DNA from: G965261775 sp965261775 | GTDB taxonomy: Bacteria > Pseudomonadota > Gammaproteobacteria > Eutrophobiales > Eutrophobiaceae | Assembly: GCA_965261775.1 (NCBI GenBank) | Contig: OZ253477.1 | Location: forward strand, 434,001-498,000 | DNA length: 64,000 nt | Reading direction: 5' to 3' | In this document: positions 25,197 to 32,759 of the stretch, one piece after another | How the letters are laid out: each line of letters starts with the position of its first letter | How positions within the stretch are numbered: the stretch's first letter is position 1 | Program-made: the position numbers and the translations under genes | Notes under the pieces: generated by a model | The model's database searches: none | The model's input: the letters and a program-made list of their open reading frames with translations, nothing else | What the model was told of the DNA's origin: nothing

Positions 25197-26402
25197 ATGA
25201 AAATATTGGAATCGTTGTATTTTGATCACCAGGCATCAACCCCGGTGGCTGAACACATTTTGCTTCAAATGATCCCCTATTACAGGGAATCATGTGCAAA
25301 TCCACATTCTACAGATCACGCCCTTGGGTGGAAAAGTTTACATGCTGTAGAACAAGCCGCCGGGCAAGTGGCACAACTGATTGGAGCGGATGCCGATGAG
25401 ATAGTCTTCACCTCGGGGGCAACTGAATCCAACAATCTCGCTCTTTTAGGGCTTGCCAGGGGAGCTTTGAAGCGTGGCAACGTCAGAAAGAAAGTTGTTA
25501 TCAGTTCAATTGAACATAAATGCGTGTTGACAATCGGACGGCTCCTGGAGGAGCAGTACGGACTTCAAACCGAATGGCTTCCCGTGGATAGTAGCGGCAT
25601 GATATCGCTCCCCGATTTAGAAAGCGCGCTCGGAGATGATTTGCTTGCCGTTTCGATAATGGCTGTGAATAACGAGATAGGAACGATACAGAATATCAGA
25701 GGTATATCCGAGTTGATTCGTCCCTCTGGAGCCATCTTTCATTGCGACGCGGCTCAAGCTCCCCTGGCAATGAACATGCAGAGTATGGCGCAGGAGGTTG
25801 ATCTGCTGAGCCTTTCGGGGCATAAGATGTATGCTCCGAAAGGCATCGGGGCATTGTATATCCGTCGCGACTTGCAGGATCATATTGAGCCTCTCATCTA
25901 TGGTGGCGGACAGCAGAACGGTCTGCGGTCTGGCACTATGCCAACCCCTCTATGTGTGGGAATGGGAGCGGCCGCTGAATTCTTAAGCTCTGGTCAAGCG
26001 AACAGCATGCGTAGACAGCTGGGTTTGAGACGGGATAAATTTATTGAAAAGCTATCACGTTTGGGCTGGCCAACAACACTGAATGGACCACCTCTTGAAT
26101 GCAGGCATCCTGGAAATGCCAATATATGTTTTCCTGGATTTACAGCGCATGACGTTCTAAGCGTGCTTCAGCCCCATCTTGCCGCGTCAACCGGTTCAGC
26201 ATGCACTTCAGGTATAACTGAGCCCTCCCATGTGCTTAAAGCCATTGGCCTGACGACTGATGAGTCAGAAGCCTCTATAAGATTTAGCCCTGGATTTGAT
26301 ACTTCTGATGACGATATCGATCAAGCTATCATTCTGATTCAAGAAGCATTGAACAAGCTGTCGAAGATCGCTTCTGCAGAGGCCATGGCCACATCTCGGT
26401 AA
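25197..26402 (+). CDS. sspA: SspA/DndA-type cysteine desulfurase
   Basis: The 401-residue protein is an aminotransferase class V enzyme. The PLP-binding lysine sits in SLSGHKMYAPKGIGALYIR near residue 208, and the sulphur-accepting Cys in ASTGSACTSG near residue 332. It mobilises sulphur from L-cysteine as an enzyme-bound persulfide and delivers it to SspD. It is divergent from sspBCD, the order known for ssp loci. No iscU, iscA or other isc gene follows, which argues against a housekeeping IscS. The gene ends 18 bases before the right copy of the 155-bp repeat. Confidence 0.88.
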   Translation: MKILESLYFDHQASTPVAEHILLQMIPYYRESCANPHSTDHALGWKSLHAVEQAAGQVAQLIGADADEIVFTSGATESNNLALLGLARGALKRGNVRKKVVISSIEHKCVLTIGRLLEEQYGLQTEWLPVDSSGMISLPDLESALGDDLLAVSIMAVNNEIGTIQNIRGISELIRPSGAIFHCDAAQAPLAMNMQSMAQEVDLLSLSGHKMYAPKGIGALYIRRDLQDHIEPLIYGGGQQNGLRSGTMPTPLCVGMGAAAEFLSSGQANSMRRQLGLRRDKFIEKLSRLGWPTTLNGPPLECRHPGNANICFPGFTAHDVLSVLQPHLAASTGSACTSGITEPSHVLKAIGLTTDESEASIRFSPGFDTSDDDIDQAIILIQEALNKLSKIASAEAMATSR

Positions 26403-26420
26403 CCCACAGCATAAACGCGA

Positions 26421-26577
26421 ATCCAAAGACTTTTCCTGGTCGTCACCACGGGTGAAACAGTGGTCGGGGTTGAGCGATGAAACGCTCACGGCGTCTGGTT
26501 CGTGCACGGGTTAGTTGTTGCCACTGAACAGCAATCTGCTCACGGCCAAACGGCGGGCGGTTGGCGCCTGGTTCAGT
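26421..26577. repeat. Right copy of the ~155-bp direct repeat, next to tRNA-fMet
   Basis: It matches 14922-15074 in the same orientation and ends 12 bases from the 3' end of the initiator tRNA gene. The position right behind a tRNA gene suggests that this copy is the resident sequence and that the left copy was created or brought in when the ssp genes arrived. Confidence 0.75.
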
Positions 26578-26589
26578 AGTGGATAGTGT

Positions 26590-26666
26590 TGGTAGCGGGG
26601 GCAGGATTTGAACCTGCGACCTTCGGGTTATGAGCCCGACGAGCTGCCAGACTGCTCCACCCCGCA
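26590..26666 (-). tRNA. Initiator tRNA-fMet (anticodon CAT)
   Basis: The minus strand reads TGCGGGGTGGAGCAG at the 5' end, an anticodon arm CGGGCTCATAACCCG and a CCCCGCTACCA 3' end, 77 bases with the CCA encoded. The three consecutive G-C pairs in the anticodon stem and an unpaired 1-72 position (here U1 opposite U72) are the two identity marks of bacterial initiator tRNAs. The GGTCGCAGGTTCAAATCC T-arm is complete. Confidence 0.97.
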
Positions 26667-26720
26667 CCTGAAGCGCGGTAAATAGTACACGATAATAAAA
26701 AAAATACAACCTTCATTTGA

Positions 26721-27827
26721 TTAATATTTCAATTGAACGGGTACCCGTTTTGATCCCCAGTTGCCATGCCCGACTTCAAAAACACCGGAGCATACGGTAT
26801 CACACTGCGGACAACGCCCGTCGTCATTCAGTTGCCATGATGTGATTTCGTATCGATTACGAATGATGAGTTCCTTGCCGCATTTCGTACAATAGGTGGT
26901 CTCCCCTTCCGGCCAGGTGACATTGCCGATGTAGACATAGTTGAGTCCGTTCATAATCGCAATAGATCTTGAACGTTGTAATGTGGCCAGTGTGGTATGA
27001 GGCTTATCACGCATTTTCCAATCCGGGTGAAACGCCGAGAAATGCAAAGGAACGTCGGGCCCCAGTTCCGTAAAAATCCATTCCGTCATTTTATGGATCT
27101 CCTGTTCAGAGTCATTTTCGCCGGGGATCACCAGGTTCGTAATCTCAAACCAGACCTCCGTCTCATGCTTCAGATACAGCAATGTTTCCAGCGTTGCGGC
27201 CAAATGGCCGCCTGTGATTTTGCGGTAAAAACGTTCCGTGAATGCCTTGAGGTCAATATTGGCGGCGTCCATGAATTGATAAAATTCGGCTCTGGGCTCG
27301 GCGCAGACATAACCCGCGGAAACGGCGACGGCTTTGATATCCTGCTCATGACAGGCCTGGGCCACGTCAATCGCGTATTCATGAAAGATAACCGGATCGT
27401 TATAGGTGAACGCAATGCTGTGACAACCGGTCTTTTTCGCGGTCAGTGCCAGCGTTTCCGGGCCGGCTGTGTCGGCCAGTATATCGGTATCACGCGCCTT
27501 GCTGATGTCCCAGTTCTGACAGAATTTACAGGCAAGATTACAACCGGCGGTACCAAAAGACAGTACGGCGGTTCCGGGGTAAAAATGGTTTAAGGGTTTC
27601 TTTTCAATCGGATCAATGCAAAAGCCGCTGGAGCGACCGTATGTGGTCAGGACGATTTCATTATCTTCACAGGCCCGGACAAAACACAGGCCGCGTTGAC
27701 CGTTTTTCAATTTGCACGAGCGCGGACACAGATCGCACTGTATGCGGCCGTCATCAAGCGCATGCCAGTAACGGGTTTTGACTGTGTTATCAAGACAGTC
27801 CGCCGATGATGTAATGTTTTCGAACAG
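26721..27827 (-). CDS. amrS: AmmeMemoRadiSam system radical SAM enzyme (start uncertain)
   Basis: The protein contains the radical SAM cluster motif CNLACKFC and the downstream segments FTYNDP, NIDLKAFTERFYRKITGG and LHFSAFHPDWKM that are characteristic of AmrS. A C-terminal zinc-ribbon-like region has CTKC and CPQC. The N-terminal part RIQCDLCPRSCKLKNGQRGLC is typical, but the frame upstream of it has no ATG, GTG or TTG before a stop at about 27904. The first canonical start is a TTG at 27710, which would cut off the CxxCxxxC motif. A CTG at 27827 preceded by GGGAG ten bases upstream is my best guess. The substrate of the system is unknown. It is divergent from the amrB-amrA fusion. Confidence 0.85.
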   Translation of the reverse strand: MFENITSSADCLDNTVKTRYWHALDDGRIQCDLCPRSCKLKNGQRGLCFVRACEDNEIVLTTYGRSSGFCIDPIEKKPLNHFYPGTAVLSFGTAGCNLACKFCQNWDISKARDTDILADTAGPETLALTAKKTGCHSIAFTYNDPVIFHEYAIDVAQACHEQDIKAVAVSAGYVCAEPRAEFYQFMDAANIDLKAFTERFYRKITGGHLAATLETLLYLKHETEVWFEITNLVIPGENDSEQEIHKMTEWIFTELGPDVPLHFSAFHPDWKMRDKPHTTLATLQRSRSIAIMNGLNYVYIGNVTWPEGETTYCTKCGKELIIRNRYEITSWQLNDDGRCPQCDTVCSGVFEVGHGNWGSKRVPVQLKY

Positions 27828-28067
27828 GTCTGAATTTCTCCCTGAGTTAAGTGTAATGAAACAGTTGGAACGTCTCTGTCTGGTCTTTTATCAGGCTACT
27901 CCAAATGTAGAGACGCGGCAAGGCGTTTTAGTTTCTGTCCTGCTCAGAGGTGCTTTGGGGAAAGGCGTTGACGTGGCGAAGGGGCCTTGGCAGCTATCCA
28001 CCCATCTATTATTATCCAATATCTTTCCTGTTTTTGGCTATAATGCAGGCTGAAGCAGATTTTCATT

Positions 28068-29450
28068 ATGACGGCAAGCGCTCATCTACGACAGATTTCC
28101 ATTCGTCCACCCACCGTGGCCGGTAGTTTTTATCCGCGCGACGCCGTGCAACTGCATAAGATGCTGGATGAATTTCTGGACGATAAGTCCGCCGACCTTC
28201 GTCCGCCCAAGGCCATCATCGCTCCTCATGCCGGATACATTTATTCAGGGCCGATCGCGGGCAGCATTTACGCCAGCGTCGCGCAACTGAAAAAGCAGAT
28301 TACGCGAGTCGTTCTGCTTGGACCGGCTCACCGGTCTTATATCAAATCCGTGGCGCTGACGCGCGATACGCATTTTGCGACGCCGCTGGGTAATATTGCC
28401 CTTGATACCGTCATTTTGAAAAAACTGGCGACCCACCCTTTTGTTGATTTTCTGGATGGCGCCTATACACAGGAACACAGCCTGGAGGTACACCTTCCCT
28501 TCCTGCAGAAAACGCTGAATGAATTTACGCTTGTTCCGCTATTGGTGGGCGATGTGGAAGCCGATCAGGTCGCCCTGCTGCTCGATGAATTATGGGGCGG
28601 TGATGAAACGTTGATTGTGGTCAGTTCCGATCTGAGCCATTACCTGGATTATGAAACCGCCCTTAAAACTGACGGCGACACAACGAAATTGATAGAACAG
28701 CTTGACTACAAATATATCGATTCGCAACGGGCCTGCGGTTGTGTTCCAATAAATGGATTATTAAAACTGGCCAGAAAGAAAAACTTTCATATTCAAACAG
28801 TTGACGTTAGAAATTCAGGTGATACATCAGGTGATAAAGATCGTGTTGTTGGCTATGGTGCCTATGCCCTTTTCGAGAATCATATTCTTGTCAGGCAGGA
28901 CGAAGAAGCGATATTCAGCGTGATGCGTAAGAGCATCCAACAGGGTCTGGAGAAAGGTTCGGCATTTGAGCCCGATGTACAAAACTACGCGCCACACCTG
29001 CGGGAAAAATACGCGGTTTTTGTCACGTTAAAAATGGACGGTAAATTGCGGGGTTGCGTCGGGACTACCGAAGCCTATGCGCCGTTAATAAAAACAGTAG
29101 CGCATTATGCCTACGCTGCCGCGTTTTCTGATCCGCGTTTCCAGCCACTGGCCAAACATGAATACGACCGCATCAAGCTCAATTTGTCGATACTGACACC
29201 GGCTGTTCCGATTAAATTCAGGAACGAACAGCATTTGCTTGATCAGTTGAAACAGAATGAGGACGGTTTGATCCTCACAAAAGACAATAACAGAGCGACC
29301 TTTCTGCCAAGCGTATGGGAAACGATGGAAAGCAAGCGAAAATTTCTGTATGAGCTGAAACGAAAAGCAGGCATTGATTCTTCAGAGACGCCGCAGAAGG
29401 CATGGCGTTACAAGGCGCAATACTATTCCGAGCCGGAACACCGCGTCTGA
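28068..29450 (+). CDS. amrB: AmmeMemoRadiSam fusion protein: Memo (AmrB) plus AMMECR1 (AmrA)
   Basis: The 460-residue protein joins two domains. Residues about 10-275 are a Memo-like domain (RPPTVAGSFYPRDA at the start, IIAPHAGYIYSGP, EHSLEVHLPFL, VSSDLSHYLDY), related to class III extradiol dioxygenases. Residues about 285-455 are an AMMECR1 domain (FVTLKMDGKLRGCVG, the LRGCIG-type signature, and SDPRFQPL). Separate genes are common in archaea, while the fusion is also found in bacteria. The three-part system AmmeMemoRadiSam is completed by the divergent radical SAM gene. Its pathway remains uncharacterised. Confidence 0.9.
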   Translation: MTASAHLRQISIRPPTVAGSFYPRDAVQLHKMLDEFLDDKSADLRPPKAIIAPHAGYIYSGPIAGSIYASVAQLKKQITRVVLLGPAHRSYIKSVALTRDTHFATPLGNIALDTVILKKLATHPFVDFLDGAYTQEHSLEVHLPFLQKTLNEFTLVPLLVGDVEADQVALLLDELWGGDETLIVVSSDLSHYLDYETALKTDGDTTKLIEQLDYKYIDSQRACGCVPINGLLKLARKKNFHIQTVDVRNSGDTSGDKDRVVGYGAYALFENHILVRQDEEAIFSVMRKSIQQGLEKGSAFEPDVQNYAPHLREKYAVFVTLKMDGKLRGCVGTTEAYAPLIKTVAHYAYAAAFSDPRFQPLAKHEYDRIKLNLSILTPAVPIKFRNEQHLLDQLKQNEDGLILTKDNNRATFLPSVWETMESKRKFLYELKRKAGIDSSETPQKAWRYKAQYYSEPEHRV

Positions 29451-29529
29451 TGCGCCGGAGCGCTATCCGGCAGTGTCCGCCTGCAGGGACGAAACGGCGT
29501 AAACGGTCCGGTCGCTTCTCAAAATCATA

Positions 29530-29558
29530 TTGATATCTCGCTTTGATTATATTATAAA
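29530..29558 (+). promoter_or_regulatory. Sigma70-type promoter for the cysteine synthase gene
   Basis: TTGATA (29530-29535) and TATAAA (29553-29558) are separated by exactly 17 bases, and the start codon lies about 33 bases downstream. This is the cleanest consensus promoter seen in the window. Confidence 0.65.
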
Positions 29559-29591
29559 AGCCCCTTCCAACATGAAAAGTCAGTGACCGGC

Positions 29592-30503
29592 ATGAAATAC
29601 GATAATATCCTGAAGACCATCGGTAATACCCCGCATATCCGCATTAACAGACTGTTTCGCGATGATATTGAAGTCTGGATGAAAGCGGAAAGTTTCAATC
29701 CCTGCAGCAGTATTAAGGATCGCATTGCGCTGGCCATGATAGAAGAAGCCGAAGCGCTGGGGCTCGTCAATAAAGACACGGTTATCATTGAACCCACCTC
29801 CGGCAATACCGGTATCGGCCTGGCCCTGGTTGCGGCGGTAAAGGGTTATCGACTGATACTGACCATGCCGGAATCCATGTCAATAGAACGTCGCCGTTAC
29901 ATGCAGGCACTGGGCGCCGAACTGGTACTGACCCCCAAAGAACTTGGTATGGGCGGCACAATCACCAGGGCGAAGGAATTGCTGGAGACCACCGAAAACG
30001 CCTGGATGCCTCAACAATTTCAGAACCCGACCAATGTCAAAGTCCATCGGGAAACTACCGCGCAGGAAATCCTGGCAGATTTCCCCGAGGGCATGGATTA
30101 TCTGATTACCGGCGTGGGGACTGGTGGGCATATCACCGGTTGCGCCGAGGTATTAAAAGAAAAATTTCCCGATTTGAAAGCCTTTGCGGTGGAACCGGAA
30201 AAATCACCGGTGATCAGCGGTGGCGAAAAGGGATTGCATCGTTTGCAGGGGATTGGCGCCGGATTTGTCCCCGACATATTAAACACCGATATCCTTGATG
30301 GCACTATTCAGGTTGATGAAGAGTCCTCGTTTGAAATGGCGCGCCGTGCGGCGAAAGAAGAAGGTATATTCGTCGGCATCTCTTCCGGCGCGACACTGGC
30401 GGCCGTTAAAAAGAAAGAGGCGGACCTCGCCGCAGACAGCCGCGTTTTAGTTTTCAGTTACGATACGGGCGAACGTTATCTATCAATTGAAGATTTGTTT
30501 TAG
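29592..30503 (+). CDS. cysK: Cysteine synthase (O-acetylserine sulfhydrylase)
   Basis: The 303-residue protein starts MKYDNILKTIGNTPHIRI, typical of this family; a GTG three codons upstream is less likely. The PLP lysine is in SFNPCSSIKDR, the substrate loop is TSGNT, the phosphate-binding GTGTGG equivalent is GVGTGGH, and the C-terminal GISSGA is present. It forms cysteine from O-acetylserine and sulphide. The CysK versus CysM distinction cannot be made with confidence. A promoter lies directly upstream. Confidence 0.9.
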   Translation: MKYDNILKTIGNTPHIRINRLFRDDIEVWMKAESFNPCSSIKDRIALAMIEEAEALGLVNKDTVIIEPTSGNTGIGLALVAAVKGYRLILTMPESMSIERRRYMQALGAELVLTPKELGMGGTITRAKELLETTENAWMPQQFQNPTNVKVHRETTAQEILADFPEGMDYLITGVGTGGHITGCAEVLKEKFPDLKAFAVEPEKSPVISGGEKGLHRLQGIGAGFVPDILNTDILDGTIQVDEESSFEMARRAAKEEGIFVGISSGATLAAVKKKEADLAADSRVLVFSYDTGERYLSIEDLF

Positions 30504-30609
30504 GAGATGTCCCAGGCGAGAGGCTCGTCGTTTTAACCAGGACCATCCTCGTTCTATATAGGTGGCGTTTGAATCTATCTTTTCTGGAAGGGTAAAGTCC
30601 GGCTCTCCG

Positions 30610-30993
30610 TCAGACGGCATACCAGTTGCCGCCTTCGCGCTTCAAGACCTTTTCTTCCAGTTCGGGCGTGAAGTTCTTGACCTTTGCCGGGCCGGTACTG
30701 TTGGCATCGGAGCCTTGCATGGCAAAGGTCATTAACCGATAACCTTCTTCTTCAACCAGCCTGAGATGTTCACGTGATTGTTTATAGCCGGGCTGCTTTC
30801 TCCCGTTGAGGATTTGCCAGTCTTCACCAAAGATCAGGGCTTTATTTCCTGAGGTATGAAAATTCCAGGCACCAAATATAACGAACTTCTCTGACTTGTT
30901 AACGAATGACCAGCTCCATTGCCAGTTACGGCAGGTCGCGCCATGAGATTCTATAAATGCCTTGCGACTCATCTTCTTTCCATTATTTGGCAT
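30610..30993 (-). CDS. Uncharacterised small protein resembling the N-terminal domain of some HNH restriction enzymes
   Basis: The 127-residue product has an even, aromatic-rich sequence with FVIFGAWNFHTSGNKALIFGEDWQ and SREHLRLVEEEGYRLMTFAM. I recall similar blocks at the front of some HNH or methylcytosine-type endonucleases, where they are followed by a nuclease domain that is missing here. It could be a stand-alone domain or a truncated gene. The C-terminus GGNWYAV looks complete. Function unknown. Confidence 0.6.
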   Translation of the reverse strand: MPNNGKKMSRKAFIESHGATCRNWQWSWSFVNKSEKFVIFGAWNFHTSGNKALIFGEDWQILNGRKQPGYKQSREHLRLVEEEGYRLMTFAMQGSDANSTGPAKVKNFTPELEEKVLKREGGNWYAV

Positions 30994-31020
30994 GACGATT
31001 ATATCGCGCGTCGGTTCTTT

Positions 31021-31542
31021 CTATTCATTGTCAATTCTGATCGGTTGGGCCGGATCAACGCCTTCTTGCGGACCATATTTTCCAATGTAGGTCGCGATCA
31101 GTTTGTCCGCCGATTCCAGTTCCTGTGGCGACAATTTTTGTTTTGCCTTGTCAACGGCACCGACAGACAGGGGATGATTATGTGACGCGCCGACGCTGAA
31201 CCAGATATAGGCGGATTCGTAGTCTTTCGGCAAACCGCGGCCTTTGAAGTATAAATCACCCAGTTTGTAATGGGCGGAGGGAATGGCCTTTTCCGAGGCC
31301 TTAAGGAACCATTCGCCGGCCTTTTTGTAATCCTGCTCCACGCCCTGCCCTTTCATATACATCATGCCGAGATAGTATTGCGCGTAGCCGTGGTCGGAGA
31401 CTTCCGCCAGCGATTGCATGATCGTGAACGATTTCTCGTAGTCGCCGGTCAGATAAGTAATAACGCCATCGTTGAAGTCCGCTCTGACGTTGCTGGCAAA
31501 CAGGATAAGTAAAAAAGTAAAGTATGGCAGGGATCTCTTCAT
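31021..31542 (-). CDS. Secreted Sel1-repeat protein
   Basis: The 173-residue product has a signal peptide (KR, then YFTFLLILFASNVRA) and about three Sel1-type TPR-like repeats, for example AQYYLGMMYMKGQGVEQDYKKAGEWFLKA followed by SAHYKLGDLYFKGRGLPKDYESAYIWFS (split here by description: two successive 36-residue units from about residue 53). Such alpha-solenoid proteins mediate protein contacts in the periplasm. It is not closely similar to the two long Sel1 proteins at 51.8-54.7 kb. Confidence 0.8.
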   Translation of the reverse strand: MKRSLPYFTFLLILFASNVRADFNDGVITYLTGDYEKSFTIMQSLAEVSDHGYAQYYLGMMYMKGQGVEQDYKKAGEWFLKASEKAIPSAHYKLGDLYFKGRGLPKDYESAYIWFSVGASHNHPLSVGAVDKAKQKLSPQELESADKLIATYIGKYGPQEGVDPAQPIRIDNE

Positions 31543-31719
31543 ATTCTAAATCCGTCTTATGTCTGGTATTGTTGTATGAATTCTATAAAGTTCAGCGCTT
31601 GCACGGTAGCCCGGCAGGTTTTACCCTTGGCAGTTTCCGGGAACATCGCTCTTTTGAGCGATCTGGAGTTCCAATTGTTCCATGTGACGCGGAAGTTGTA
31701 AATACCGATAAAAATATTC

Positions 31720-32721
31720 ATGCGTAAATTCAAGGCGTTCAAAATATATCAGGAAGGCGAACGGGTAGGCGGTCGTCTGGAAGAGCTTGATATTAAAGCG
31801 CTTGGTCAGGGTGACGTCCTGATCCGGGCGGCGTATTCCTCGGTCAATTACAAAGACGCGCTGGCGGCAACTGGCAAGGGTAAAATCATCCGGAAGTTTC
31901 CCCGCATCGGCGGCATTGACGTCTCGGGATATGTGGCCGAGTCGAGCGACCGGCGTTTCAGGGAAGGCGATCCGGTTATCGTAACAGGCTATGATCTCGG
32001 CGTGGCGCATGACGGCGGTTACGCTGAATATGTTCGGGTACCGGCAGACTGGGTTATCCCCCTGCCGCCCGGCATGAGTCTGTTTCAGGCAATGGCTGTC
32101 GGGACGGCAGGATTTACCGTGGCCTTGTGCGTTCAGCAGCTTGAAGATAATCGACAACGTCCGGATATAGGGCCTTTTGCCATCACCGGCGCCACCGGCG
32201 GTGTCGGTAATCTTGCCATTGATATCATGAGTTCTCTGGGATACGAACCTGTCGCCGTTACCGGCAAGCCGGATCATCATGACAAACTGAAAGCCCTGGG
32301 GGCCGCGCAGGTGATTGACAGACGCGATATTGCGTTTTCCGATTTGCCGCTGGAGAAAGCCCGCTTCGGTGGCGCAATAGATAATGTCGGCGGTGATATA
32401 CTTTCCTGGCTGCTTAAAACGATAAAACCTCACGGGAATGTCGTCTCCGTCGGCCTTGCTGGCGGCAGTCATCTGGAAACAAGCGTTATGCCTTTTATTT
32501 TACGCGGCGTCAGCCTTCTGGGTGTCACCTCATCCGGTTGCCGGGCAGATTATCGCCGAGTGTTATGGGAACGTCTGGCAAGTGATCTGGCACCGCAAAA
32601 ACTGGATAAAATTGTCACAGACACCATTGATTTGAGTGGACTGGAATCGGTTTTCCATAGTATGCTGGCGGGCCGGACAAGCGGCAGGACGGTGGTTAAA
32701 ATAAACCCCGGGTTGAAATAA
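31720..32721 (+). CDS. acuI: YhdH/AcuI-type quinone oxidoreductase (acryloyl-CoA reductase-like)
   Basis: The 333-residue medium-chain dehydrogenase has the family-typical SSVNYKDALAATGKGKI near residue 40, GGIDVSGYV, and the nucleotide-binding ITGATGGVGNLAIDI near residue 152. AcuI reduces acryloyl-CoA to propionyl-CoA with NADPH; many close relatives have only a general detoxification role. No zinc ligands are seen, as expected for this branch. It lies 38 bases before leuC on the same strand and may share its transcript. Confidence 0.87.
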   Translation: MRKFKAFKIYQEGERVGGRLEELDIKALGQGDVLIRAAYSSVNYKDALAATGKGKIIRKFPRIGGIDVSGYVAESSDRRFREGDPVIVTGYDLGVAHDGGYAEYVRVPADWVIPLPPGMSLFQAMAVGTAGFTVALCVQQLEDNRQRPDIGPFAITGATGGVGNLAIDIMSSLGYEPVAVTGKPDHHDKLKALGAAQVIDRRDIAFSDLPLEKARFGGAIDNVGGDILSWLLKTIKPHGNVVSVGLAGGSHLETSVMPFILRGVSLLGVTSSGCRADYRRVLWERLASDLAPQKLDKIVTDTIDLSGLESVFHSMLAGRTSGRTVVKINPGLK

Positions 32722-32759
32722 ACCCCGACGAATACAGATAAACAGATACAGGAATCACC

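Noticed and set aside
19818..26402. Dnd (DndABCDE) double-strand phosphorothioation system
   Set aside because: No dndB, dndD or dndE genes are seen; DUF4007 (sspB) and the large sspC ATPase point to Ssp.
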